Assembly (NCBI GenBank): GCA_958295665.1
Contig: OY282559.1
Location: forward strand, 134,519,241-134,583,240
Length of the DNA stretch: 64,000 bases
Source: Tipula vernalis
Taxonomy: Eukaryota; Arthropoda; Insecta; Diptera; Tipulidae
Direction of reading: 5' to 3'
Position 1 is the first letter of the stretch, and each line of letters opens with the position of its first letter. Under the pieces are notes generated by a model that saw only the letters and a list, made by a program, of their open reading frames with translations, had not been told where the DNA came from and made no database searches. This document shows positions 10,362 through 21,271 of this stretch, one piece after another. The translations under genes and the position numbers were made by a program.

Positions 10362-12320
10362 AGGGCTGAAACCTCATGAGGTGATCAGAACTTCGGTCCT
10401 GAAAATTAACTCACTTACAAATCAACTCCTAATTGAATCTATTAACTTAATCTTCAACTCAACCTCCAATTAAATTCACAACTCATTATCCAATCACCAA
10501 ATCAACCCCAAATCATCTTTCAAATCAACCAATAACTTAACCCCAATCAACTCTTAAATAATTTCCCAAAAGAACCACCCACTTAAATCCAACGCAAGCT
10601 AACTAAACTAGCTCAACTTCAACGCAACTCAGCTCGAACCAAATGTCAACCCTCTACTCAACTCCACACAGAAGACCAATCCAATCCCAAAATCACCTCG
10701 ATTGGATAGCTACAGGTATGTGTACACTGAACTCAGATCAACTCAATTTAATCTCCCACTAAACCCTAAACACAACCCCGAATTAATCCCTGACCAAACC
10801 CGGCACTCTAATTCAACTCAACTTCAACTCAAACCCTGTTCAACCCTAAGTTGATCTCAACTCAACCCAATCGTAAATTCAACCACAAATCAACCGTAGG
10901 TCAACCTTTAGCTCAACCCCCAAATCAACCCTCAACGTAAGCCAAACTCAACTGTCAACTCAAACCTAAAACCAACACGGTTCGAAAACTACATGCGGAT
11001 ATGAACTCAACTTATTCTAATCTGAACCACAACCATCGACTCAACCCCCAAATAAATCCCTAACTGAACTTCAACTCAACGCTCTACTCGAAAAATTACA
11101 TGCGCACATGAACTCAACTCCCAACTTAATTTCAACTTAACCTTAAACTCAAAATCCAACTCAATCCTCAAACCAACACGACTCAAAAAGCGAACTAACG
11201 CGACTCAAAAAGCTAAGCCAACTACCAACTCAACCCTTAACACAAATAAATTCCCAACTTAAGCGCTGACTCCTGCTCAACTCAATCTCAACTCAAATCC
11301 ACCTCACCGCAACTCAAGCCGCCAATAGAACCCAACCCAAACACAAACTAGACGCCCAACTCAATACTCAAACCAGCATATTTAATAAACTATCTGGCAT
11401 ACCTGATGTTACCCGGCAGATAATGTCACGGGTTGTCATTGAAATTGTATTGACATACTTCCAAAGGCGGTTTTTACGAATGCTACGTACTATCATACAA
11501 TCGTACCATTATACCATCACCATCATACCATAATAGCATCACACCATTATACCATCTTAAAACCATACCATCAAAGAATCATATGATCATATCATCGCAC
11601 TACCACACCATCATACCATCATGCCATTATATCGTTTTAACATCATATCATCGTACAATCATATCATCATACTAGCACACGTACCGTCTTACCATCATAT
11701 CATTAAACAATTATTCCATCACACCATTATTCCATTAAACCATCGTACCATCATAACACTATACCATCAACACTACACCACCATACCATGATCGTCATGC
11801 TATCGTACCAACATAACATCACACCATCATACTGCCATACCTTCATACCATCATACCATCTTACCATCATACCATCATACCGTCGTACCATCATACCATA
11901 ATACTATCACCAACATCATCATGCTCAATCCCGTCACTATTACTGATCGAACTCCACCTCAACTCCAATTCAACCCCAACTCAACCGCAAACTCATCGCC
12001 CAACTCAATCCTCAAAACAGCATACATACCATATATAAAAAATTGGTAAATATTTATGTAACCAGTGTTTTATTTGTCCCAAAACGACCCTCTTGACGTA
12101 CAGGTTCCAAAAGCTTATCAAATCTCCACCTTGACCATAGAAACAGCCGTTCTCGAGATACCATGGGTACAGACATCCAGACAGAAGGACGAACATTTTT
12201 TTTTTGTTGCATTTTCAGACCCAGGAACTTTCAAAATATCGAGAAAAGTGGTTTTGGAGCAACCAAATTTTTGCTCATTTGTGACAGTTTTTTTAGACCG
12301 AAGTAAAACATGAAACTAAT
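10362..12320 (+). mobile_element. CAACTC-array dispersed element, copy 1 (inserted in a LINE)
   Basis: The left edge AAGGGCTGAAACC at about 10363 and the following CCTGAAAATTAAC recur at 14746 in copy 2. The body (10420-11350 and 11940-12015) is a degenerate array of 6-9-mers close to CAACTCAAC, with punctuation segments containing CGAAAA, CATGCG and ATGAACTCAAC. A separate CCATCATA array sits inside. The right part holds a core near GACGTACAGG and CCTTGACCATAGAAACAG (12096-12150), then a segment CAGACATCCAGACAG and a poly(T) run. LINE coding sequence flanks both sides, so the unit was inserted. No ORF is supported. Family and mechanism are unknown. Exact ends are uncertain by about 10 bp. 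Confidence 0.65.
11490..11935 (+). repeat. Degenerate CCATCATA tandem array
   Basis: About 450 bp of short units around ACCATCATACC, with many substitutions, inside the CAACTC-array element. No equivalent array is seen in the other copies, so it is probably a local expansion. Confidence 0.9.
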
Positions 12321-12321
12321 G

Positions 12322-12660
12322 GTTACCCAGTGTGTATGACATTCAGGGAACGTAAATCTTTTAACCCGCAGGTTATATCAAACATGTTTGCTGAGTTTTT
12401 TCGATCAGTTTATAAGCCGGAAGATATTAATAAGTATGAAAATTGAGACAAAGGCGAAAACAACGTAACCATATTAACACCAGGGATTGAAACCGAGGAT
12501 GTCCATCGAGCTCTAGAAGTCAGAGATGAATTCCTCTGTGTCTTCTTTTTAATCAATCATTAAAACTATCAGTATTTCCACGGAAATGGAAAATAACCAG
12601 TGTGATACCAATTCTCCTCGATTAATCTCGCAATGTCAGCATGGCTTTGTACCAACAATT
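12322..12660 (+). pseudogene. LINE linker-RT N-terminal fragment (3' half of a split element)
   Basis: The frame resumes with NGYPVCMTFRE, then FNPQVISNMFAEFFRSVY, which is the NLFADFF-type block before the RT of Jockey/CR1-like LINEs. It continues to TPGIETEDVHRALE. After a frameshift it reads SVFPRKWKITSVIPI, the W-x-SVVIPI-type RT start. This is the region expected immediately after the fragment ending at 10361. The element is truncated by about 12660, before the YADD box. It is dead. Confidence 0.68.
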
Positions 12661-12790
12661 TTTTAGAATTTACCATAAAATTTAATAATTTTACACCTAC
12701 ACTTAACTGAAACTCTCATTTCTCTATTCCTATTTTTCGATCAAAATTCGTGCACTGGTATACTAAATTATAAACATAAATTCAACTTAC

Positions 12791-13386
12791 TTTGATATAT
12801 CAAAACGATAATCCTCGGTCATCAATTCAGTCACACCATCATTCTCCCCCTCCTCCCCTTTGGCCCCACCATCTATATCAGGCGATTCAGTTTTATCATC
12901 TTGTGTTTTATCCTCAATGCCGCCACCACCAATAAGCATATCATCATTTATATCGAAACCATCATCACCATCTTCCTCATCATTTTGCGTCAAACTACCA
13001 TAACCACTTAAATTATTTTGTGTACTATCATTATGTTCCATCGATGATGCCTGAACGTCATCCTCTCTATCACTTTGAATCTCACTTTTAGGTACTAAAT
13101 TAGGAACTTTTTGGTGTTTTTCATCAGGTTTTAATGCCTCAGGTATTTTTTGTGTTGCAGTTGTAGTATTCGTTGCCACCGGTGTGGTTATTATCGGTGA
13201 TGCTGTTGTAATTTCATTATCGGGTTTTACTTCACGTCGAACTACTATACTATTAGCTGAAGCCGATTGATAATGATAAATCAATACCAGTAAGGTGGTA
13301 AATATATATCGATTAAATATTATTAACATTTTGAATTTAACTAATGTGTGTAGTTGTCTTCCAAAGAAACAGTGTAATCGTTTCAA
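12791..13386 (-). CDS. Candidate first coding exon of an unknown secreted or membrane protein
   Basis: An uninterrupted minus-strand frame starts at 13384-13386 and runs 198 codons. A second methionine at 13327-13329 (residue 20) is the better start because it begins a typical signal peptide: a short basic start, a hydrophobic IFTTLLVLIY core, then an alanine/serine-rich cleavage area. The rest is a Thr-rich stretch (TTASPIITTPVATNTTTATQ) followed by a strongly acidic Asp/Glu/Gly-rich segment, low complexity and probably disordered or glycosylated. At the end the sequence reads AAA|GTAAGT (donor at 12790-12785, minus strand), a near-perfect splice donor that lies before any stop. I do not recognise the protein. 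No downstream exon is identified. Codon use and lack of stops contrast with the decayed neighbours. Confidence 0.58.
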
Positions 13387-14406
13387 ATGCCAAAAACTAT
13401 TTGACTGTACATACGCGATTGTTTGATTGATTTGTTGATTTTTTTTTTTATTGTACCACCATCACTACTACTCTCCAATAGTAGTTTGTAGTTCTGAAAA
13501 TAGACAAAAATAAAAAAATTGTTATTGGAGATTTTTTTTTTTATTTTTTTTTGGGTAGAGCACAAGGTTTTTATTCAATCAATGATTCAATTCGAAACAT
13601 TGAATGTAATTGCAATAATTAAACATTATTTTAGTGAGTTTTTGCGGTTGGATTGATACAATAGCGAATTTATTACAAAATTTGCGCGTTCATATATTGT
13701 TTGTTATAAATTTGGGACGTGCCGGATATGTAGTTTAAAATTAAAATGTCAAAAAATTATGTGTGAAGGATTTTTTTGTTTTATTTTTGTGATTGAACCA
13801 ATAAATGAGTGTTCAATTTTTGTGATTTTGATATACAATGACTGAGTGAGGGGGTGTGGTGAACTGTATGAATGTCAATGTCAACTGTATTTGGTACAAG
13901 TTTTTTTTTAATGAAATTAACTCGTGCTGAATGTTTTATGATATGAAATCCGGTGCTATAATTAAATCAAATCAAAACGTAACTAATGTGGCATGACATT
14001 TATATAGAATATCGTGGATGCCATGCACGCGATCTTAATTTAAATGTACTTCTCCTTGTAATAGTTTATATGCTGACCAATCCAAATAAATTCAATTAAA
14101 CTTTGTAACTGCACAATTTAAGCAGGACCCTTGGAGCTTGGATACAAAATGCTGTATGAAACGATAATGAATCCGTGAAACACTAGAGCAGTACATTGGA
14201 GGATCAAAAAAGCGGTTGGGAGGAAGTGGGAGGTGGAGGAGGGGAAATTTGTGAAAAATTTTCTAGATCAGTTCCGAATCCAGATCAGCTTTATGCGTCA
14301 AAAGAACACGATATAAAAAGTTGTCATCTTAACTTTCTAAATTTGTATCAAAATCTGTAAATTATATTGTATATGCTGGGCGTCGAGTCGAGTTCAGAGT
14401 TGTATT
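13387..14406. other. Upstream flank of the candidate exon, no gene seen
   Basis: It contains a run of T-rich sequence at 13441-13550 and a purine-rich GGGAGG stretch near 14217-14245. It may hold the 5' UTR or promoter of the minus-strand exon, but no specific element can be supported. Confidence 0.35.
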
Positions 14407-14694
14407 GAAACTCGGTGACCCGGCTGCGCTTTACAAATTTGTACACTCAAGTTATTTGAAGTAAAAAGTGCGCTGTATACAGAATCGATCGAAAAATACA
14501 AATTTACCGGTAAATACAAAATTTACGGTTAAACCCGTTAAAATTTATGTTGAATCTAGGTAACCCGACTTGGCTTAACAAATTTGTAGAGTTAAGTTAT
14601 CTGAAAATAAAATGGCGCAGTAAACAGAATAGAATCGAAAAATACAAATTTACCGGTAAATAAAAAATTTACTGTTAGACCCGTTAGAACCAGT
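14407..14694 (+). repeat. Tandem duplication of a ~144-bp unit with TTTACCGGTAAA
   Basis: Two adjacent diverged copies (14407-14550 and 14551-14694) share the order: GGTGACCCGGC-like, ACAAATTTGTA, AGTTAT-TGAA, AATCGAAAAATACAAATTTACCGG, and a final AACCCGTTA. Neither is coding. The dyad TTTACCGGTAAA is present in both. Confidence 0.8.
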
Positions 14695-14744
14695 TCATTT
14701 CGGCAAAAATTGTAGATATTAAATGTAATGAAAATACAAAATTT

Positions 14745-16110
14745 AAAGGGCTGAAACCTGTCAAGCTGATTAGAAAATCAGGCCTGAAAATTAACACAAT
14801 CCCCAAATTAATCCCTAATTGAACTCAATCTCCAGCTCAATCCCAACTCAATTCACAACTCAACTCCAACTCAATCGCATCGCAATCTCCAACGCAATCA
14901 CCAAATCAACCGCCACCTCAACTCTAACTCTACTCCAAATCAACTTTCAAACCAACCCTTAACTTAACCCCAAACAATCAACCTCCAAATAATTCCTAAC
15001 TGAACCCCTCACTCAACATTTAACTCAAGCTAACTCAACCCCAGCTCAACTTCAACTCAACTTAGTTCGAACCAAATCTCAACACTACTTAACGCCGCAC
15101 TAAACGGCCAACTCAATTCCGAAATCAATTCGATTCGAAAGCTAAATGCGCGTATGAACTCAACTCAAATCAATTAATCTAACCTCCCAGTAAACTCTCA
15201 AGGCAACCCCAAATTAATCTCCAATTGAAGCCATCACTCAAATCCAACTCAACTTCAACCCAAACACTATTCCACTCTACCATAATTCGAGGTCAACTCA
15301 CCCACCCTAAACTGAATCATAACTCCTCAAACTCAACCCACCTTTCAACTAAACTCCTACCATGCTCAGTCTCTAAACCAACACGGTCCGAAAACTCTAT
15401 GTGTTTATGAACTTATGAACTCGACTCAATCCTAACTCAACCTACAACTCGACTTCAAATTCAACCCTCAACTTAATCCCAAACTAAATGTTCAGCTAAA
15501 TCCCCAAATCAAAGCGACTCGAAAAACTAAATTCGTATATGAATTCAACTCAAAACAACTCAAGCTAATTTCCAATTCAACGCTCAACACAACCGCAAAT
15601 GAATTCCCAAATTGACCGCTGACTCCTACTCAACTACAACTCCACCTTGTCTCAGCTCTTAACCAACCCCAACTCAACCTTAACTCGACCTGCAACCCAG
15701 CCCTTAAATTAACCCTAATCTCACGTCCAACTCCTGAATCTCAACTCTAGCTTATTCTAATTCAACACATAAATAAATCCCCAGCTGAACTGCTCATTAA
15801 ACCCTAGTCCAACCCCAAATCCATCTCAACTCCAACTCAATCCGCAAATAGAGCCAAACTCAACCCTCAACTAAGCCACAAACTCAGCGCCCCACTTGGT
15901 TTGGGAACAATTCGTGTGGCAGGTATCCAATCTCTTTTGACGTACAACTTCCAAAAGTTTTTCAATTCTCCGCCTTGACCATAGAAACAGATTGGTGGAA
16001 AAAAAAATTCAAATCGGACAAGCAGCATCTAGGTAGACGGACGGATTTTTTATTTTTTGGACTCAGGGACTTTCAAAAGTTAATAAAATGTGGCCTAAAA
16101 CATTAATTCC
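14745..16110 (+). mobile_element. CAACTC-array dispersed element, copy 2
   Basis: It starts with the same edge as copy 1 (AAAGGGCTGAAACCT, then GGCCTGAAAATTAAC). The array of CAACTC-like units spans about 14800-15890. Punctuation segments with CGAAA and ATGAACTCAAC-type sequence occur near 15130, 15383 and 15527. The right core GACGTACAACTTCCAAAAG with CCTTGACCATAGAAACAG is at 15938-15990, then a GGACAAGC and AGACGGACGG segment and CAGGGACTTTCAAAA near 16065. No ORF is supported. Its right end is estimated from where similarity to copy 1 stops. Confidence 0.65.
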
Positions 16111-16129
16111 GGGAATCAAGCAGAAGCAC

Positions 16130-16800
16130 CATAATTGATGTTTAGGCGACTTTTTGTAATTTCTCGAAATTAGCTATTCGAGTTGCATGATGTTAGAGGA
16201 TTTTACTGTTATACTGATGTCATAATATGATTCGAGTAATTTCACTACTTTTTGGGAATTGTTCGAAATTTCCGTGGGTTTTCGAGATTTTTGTTACAGA
16301 TTTACAAACTTTTCGAAATTATTCATTATTATTAAGATTTTTCATTGAAATTTCTCGACATCGCTCGAATTTAATCGAGATTATTCCAGTTTATTTGAAA
16401 TTTCCTAGATTTTTGTCATTTTCGAATTTATTCGAATCTTGCTTGGCAATACTTGGGGAGTTTGAGTTGCGCAATTTTACAGGCTTACACAAATTTTTGA
16501 TATTTCGAGTTTATTCGGATTTTTTCAAGAATTTTAATGGCGGTCATTAGTGCGTACGATATGACTTTCTTTGGTTTTACAATCATTCGAATAATTCGAC
16601 ATTTTTCAGAGTTCTCTAGAAATTTCAAGGCACTGTGAAACTTTGACGTTTTTGAGATTATTTCAAAATTATTAAGACTTTCAAATTATAATCGAAATTT
16701 GTTATATTTTTCCGGCCAGTTTAAAAATTTTTGTTTGCTTTGCCTAACATTTCAAATGATTTCATTGATGATTTTATTCCATAGTGGTCTAGGGAAATGT
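16130..16800. repeat. Degenerate TTCGAGATT/TTCGAAATT-rich array
   Basis: Many imperfect units such as TTCGAAATT, TTCGAGATT and TTATTCGA recur without a fixed period. A similar but weaker tract is at 46300-46640. Open frames here are by-products of the repeat. Confidence 0.6.
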
Positions 16801-17224
16801 TAAAATTGGAAATGAATGTTTCGAATGAATTATGTTTCGTTTTTTATTAAAGTTGATGAAAGTTTTACTATTACCTAGGTTTTTTCATCTGGGGGTAACA
16901 TGGGCTATGTAACATTTCACTATCTTATGAGGGAGCTGAGCAGTAACCAAAAATGTTGTTTTCAAATCATTCTATTTGCAGCAATCCATAAAACATTTTC
17001 ATGTTTGTTGGTTTGTTTTTTACTTCTCACACAGTTTATAGTTTGGGCTTTTTAAAAGTTTTCCAGAAAAAAAAACGTACAAAAAAAAAACCCCATTTGA
17101 AATTTGCACACAAAGAAAATCTCACCGACATATGTACAGTTTACCAAATCGAAAATATTGGGATTGCCATGAACAATTAATATATTTGTCTATAAATAAT
17201 GCCGAAAAATCAAGCTGATATGTA
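16801..17224. other. No recognised gene
   Basis: AT-rich sequence immediately left of the Tc1-type outer end. Nothing is supported. Confidence 0.4.
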
Positions 17225-17278
17225 CAGTGTCTCAAAAAATTGTCCGTACACCCCTCGGTTAAGGAAACATTGGTAGTA

Positions 17279-18503
17279 AACATCCTAAAACGATCTCAAA
17301 TAATTGTCCGTACACTTGCACTTTTGTGAAAATTAACACTAGCACATTAACAATTTATTATTTGTTATAATGATATTTTCAACTAACAGTAAATTACGAA
17401 ATTTTTTTTTTGCTTAAAAGTTAATTTGTCGAACTTTTTTCAGGGCGAATGAAATATCCAGTTAATTACAAATATGTGATTCTTGTACCAAAAATAGTGT
17501 AGAAATTAAAAAAATCGATCATTAAATTGGAGAGTGAAGGTAACAGTTTATAGGAAATTTCCAAAATAACTAATTGCCCGCGATCTTCGATTCAATATAA
17601 CATCCAGAACTCCCAAAAAATCAAATCGCTAGTTGTTGGGCGTGGTCGCAACTAAAAGCTGAGCACACGTCGAGAATCGAAAGCTTCGCGCTCCAACGAC
17701 CGCTGCCACAGTTTATCAACGCAAAAAAGGAGCGATAAAACCTTAAACAATACGCAATATTTTGCATAAACAAAAGCAAGAAATGTATTTGCCGACAAAA
17801 AAAATATTAAAAGCGCCTGGAATATAGTATGCATTGAGATATGTATGTGAGCCCGAAGAGTTCTGGGAAAATGTTATTCCCTCGGACGAAAGTAAATTTA
17901 ACGTTCTTGGTTCAGATGGGCGAGTTATGGGTTAGCGGGAACCCAACACTGAACTTGAGTAAAACATAGTGGCGGAAGTATAAAAGTTTGTGGAGCTTTT
18001 AGCTGAAGAAGTGTAGGACATATTTTGTCCTTCATTGAAACCATAATGAACCGGTTTAATTATTTGGATATTTTGAATGATAATTTGTTAATAAGTACTG
18101 AGAAAATGGGACGTGGGCAAGGTTTTCGCTCCGTACATGACAATGACCCGAAGCATTCGTCAAAGCTGACCAAGGAATGGTTATTGTAAAATGTAAATCA
18201 ACACTTCCTCATCCTCCCCAGCCACCAGATCTCAACCCAATTGATAATTTATGCCATTATTTGGAGCGAAAGATCCGTGAACACCAAATTAGCGGTAAGG
18301 AACGATCAGAATGGGCCATTGTGGAGGAATGAGCCAAAAATTCCTCCCGAAATAACTCGAAAGTTAGCTTTCTCAATGAAAAGAAGTTTACAAAGTGTCA
18401 TTGCATGAATAGGTTACAACACCAAATATTAGGCCTAACTTTTTTACCAAATTCCCTCAACTTCTTTGTGTGTACGGACAATTATTTGACATCGGTTTAG
18501 GCG

Positions 18504-18506
<3 letters not shown>
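17279..18506 (+). mobile_element. Tc1-like DNA transposon, full length, inactive
   Basis: The ends share CGAT-TCAAATAATTGTCC in inverted orientation and continue into GTACAC. TA lies on both sides (17277-17278 and 18507-18508), the normal Tc1/mariner target duplication. The length of 1.23 kb fits the family. The transposase on the plus strand is heavily decayed, but the third catalytic block is clear near 18215-18275 (PPQPPDLNPIDNLCHYLERK, a form of the SPDLNPIE motif). Earlier blocks (FLVQMGELWV, WRKYKSLWSF near 17900-18000) are recognisable only with frameshifts. No functional protein can be made. Confidence 0.8.

Positions 18507-18569
<63 letters not shown>
18507..18569. repeat. (TA)n microsatellite at the right edge of the Tc1 copy
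   Basis: About 31 uninterrupted TA units begin exactly at the right-hand TA target duplicate. Confidence 0.97.
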
Positions 18570-18573
<4 letters not shown>

Positions 18574-18842
18574 TATTTGTAAATCATATCAAACGTGAAA
18601 ATAAATTAATTTATATTTATGCTGTGTGCCTCAGAAGACTTTTCAATCTAAACTTTTCAAATTTTGAAGCTTTCGCTATTTCCTCATAGATGCTTGGTAA
18701 AAAGGCAGTTTACGAGGTTACTTTTCGACGACTTTTCAATTTGTATGACATACAGTTTAAAATACGTAGTCAGTAAAGCCCGGTACACATTGAGAACGAG
18801 TAACGAGAACGATATTTCTTTTTTTTACCAAATTATGTAACA

Positions 18843-19088
18843 TAATTATTAAAATAGTTGAAACTGTATTATTTTAATGAACGATAGTTAAAATAACGTG
18901 CATTTACTAAAAATAAAATTTAAAATATAAACAGTTTTAATACAAAATTTCAATTTATCATCGTAAATTAAAACGATAAAATGAAGTTTTTTATTAAAAC
19001 TGTTAAAATTTTAAATTTTACTTTTAGTAAATGCACGATATTTTAACTATTGTTAATTAAAATCATACAGTTTTAATAATTTTAATAA
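18843..19088. repeat. Palindromic (hairpin) MITE-like repeat
   Basis: The left arm (TTATTAAAATAGTTGAAACTG, AATAACGTGCATTTACTAAA) and the right arm are inverted copies about a centre near 18965. Both contain GTGCATTTACT-like and AACTATCGTT-like blocks. Flanking sequences resembling GAGAACG on both sides suggest slightly longer ends. There is no coding capacity. Confidence 0.75.
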
Positions 19089-19257
19089 TTTTCTTTCATA
19101 ATTCAGTTTATAAGCAATCGGTTTCTCATTGGTCAGCTCAATATGCATTTTTATGTTTGTACTTGGCGTTCTCTTCTCTGGATATTAGTTTACTACCAAT
19201 AATTGAATTCTATCCGCCACTCCACGATCATTATATGGTTTATGTTCAGCGGAAGTT

Positions 19258-20470
19258 CTCCATGCTCAATCACTATTGAAACGTTTCCCGGAATGAATTT
19301 CCTCTACCCAAATATCTACCCAATAAAAAGTCAACTGGCAGTATTCCATCAGGAACTATGTGAACTGTGGCCTCATATACTTTGTGCACTCCTCGCTAAA
19401 TTCGCAAATGCCCGTTCCAATGAATTTTTATTTGACATTAACTAATGTCGCTTCCGGTATCAACTAGTGCACAAAGTTCCTTTCCATTGAACATTACATT
19501 TTTGACAGCTTTAGATGAAGAATCATCCTGATTCTCTATGGCTGCACAAGATTTAGAACTTTGAACCATCAGATTTTTCCGCGAAATCTCTCCTAGATGC
19601 CCGGTTCCACCACAGTTGTAACATCTTGGCATTTTTCTGAATCTATTTGACTTTTTGTTCTCAATTGGCTTTGTTGTTACGCTCTCGATTGGTGCTTTTA
19701 TCTTAATTGTTTGTTTGATTTCTTCATAAATTACGAGTTTACTTTTGAAATCATTCATAGAGATTGATCCATATAAAACCGCCTTATTATGTTTATAATC
19801 GGTTATTCCACTTATACAGTAATCGATTATCGAAACATCTTCCAAGTTGCCGGTTTGACCTAGTTCACGCATGGCGATTAAATAATTTTTCAAAGATTCA
19901 TCTTTCTTTTTCTTCCTCTCTGCCATGCGCCACAGCAGAATTCACTTTCTTTTTGAACTCGTTGAATAAATGTGTGATTAGATTTTCCCAGGTATCAGTA
20001 ACCGCCAAACGTAAACTGTCTTTTGCTGTTCCAGTTAACTGTCTTTTTGAAAAAATAAGTTTCTGTTCAGCATTCAATTTCATACATACAGCATCTTCGA
20101 CATCCTGAATCCATTTCTCGACGGGATAATCATCCTACCCGCTAAACTTCGAAAGCGATTCTTCAACATCTCTAAAACTTAAGCAAGCTCCAGCAGTAGG
20201 CACGATAATACATTTTACCTTTCAGCGCCATCTCCCGTATTCGTAACTCTTCCAACTGGATATTATCTTCCTGTTGCTTGCCGTTAAGTTCGCTAGCATT
20301 AGTTTTCCTACTTCTATTTGTCATATCTGCGCTGTCACCACCCTCCATCATAGTGCTGCTTTTTGGTTCGCTCAATAGCACTGTATTATTTGAATTCACC
20401 GACTCAACATTCGCGAATCTTCTAAACATTTCCATCATCTTACGAATAAAACCGTCCTCAATTTCAGGTG
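19258..20470 (-). pseudogene. Ty3/gypsy-type Gag and protease remnant
   Basis: Minus-strand Gag starts near 20438 with an acidic, Ser-rich N-terminus. It continues in a shifted frame with LNAEQKLIFSKRQLTGTA and WENLITHLFNEFKKKVNSA (19898-20083), then ESLKNYLIAMRELGQTGN, NKAVLYGSIS and LVIYEEIKQTI. The zinc knuckle CYNCGGTGHLGEIS has lost its last cysteine. The aspartic protease active site LVDTGSDIS is at about 19440-19465, then a stop. VPDGILPVDFLLGRYL, the typical end of the protease domain, is readable near 19300-19350. Reverse transcriptase and LTRs are absent, so this is a fragment. At least three frame breaks are present. Confidence 0.8.
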
Positions 20471-21180
20471 AATTACGAAGAATTTTATTTTTTTCAGCCC
20501 ATCACAAATTCGGTGATCTTAGGACCGTTCTGATTTTATCTTTGATCTTTGGCAAATTAAAACTGCGTACAACAGCACATATTTTTAAATATCACGCGTA
20601 TTACTTTAGCCGTTAAATACTGCCTTGGTACAAAATACGGTACTTTATATTTCTCGACTCACGAATTCGGTGTTATTCCACGGCATTTTATATCACCACA
20701 AATCTTGGTATATGGAAAATCTCTCACGGATATAGAAATTCGCCAACTATATTAACTTCACGATAAAGTTTTATACACGTTAATCACCACAAACTTAAAT
20801 GTTTAATCGGTCGGTTTTTCCTGTTTGAAACACAACGTCTTAAACGCACCAAAACTAAACCTAAACGTACAAAACTACACATTTGCTTCACGAAAACTCA
20901 ATAGGTTAAGGAATTTCCTTAATATATGTTGCTCAAAACTACCCGCTGATCGATTCATTAGTTTTTAAGAAAAAAAACACGAGTTGTTTACTACTCGAAA
21001 CAGCAAAATCAATTGCTTTAATCTGATTGTACAGTTAATAATCATTTTACATAACAGTAATAATATATAAAGCAATTATACAATTTAAATATAACATAAA
21101 ATACGATACAGGCTGCATCCTAATTGAGTTGAACAAATTCGGATACCTTAAATCCTACATACATATATATAAATCTTATT
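20471..21180 (-). other. Possible 5' leader of the gypsy remnant
   Basis: AT-rich, non-coding sequence lies upstream (minus strand) of Gag. No second LTR copy or clear primer-binding site was found, so LTR status cannot be claimed. Confidence 0.3.
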
Positions 21181-21271
21181 TTGAATTACATACTTTTAAT
21201 AAACGATTCGGTTTATTTTTTATTAGACGTCATTTATTTAAACAAGACATTGAAAAGTTTAGTTGGCTATA

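Noticed and set aside
10420..11350. CAACTC array as a telomeric repeat
   Set aside because: Units are neither TTAGG nor regular. The unit occurs in several internal places with shared unique edges, so a dispersed element fits better.
15225..15410. Ser/Thr/Asn-rich open frame in CAACTC copy 2
   Set aside because: Generated by the tandem array itself.
16227..16550. 107-codon open frame as a gene
   Set aside because: Composition follows the TTCGAGATT-type repeat, with Phe/Ile/Ser-rich nonsense and no domain.
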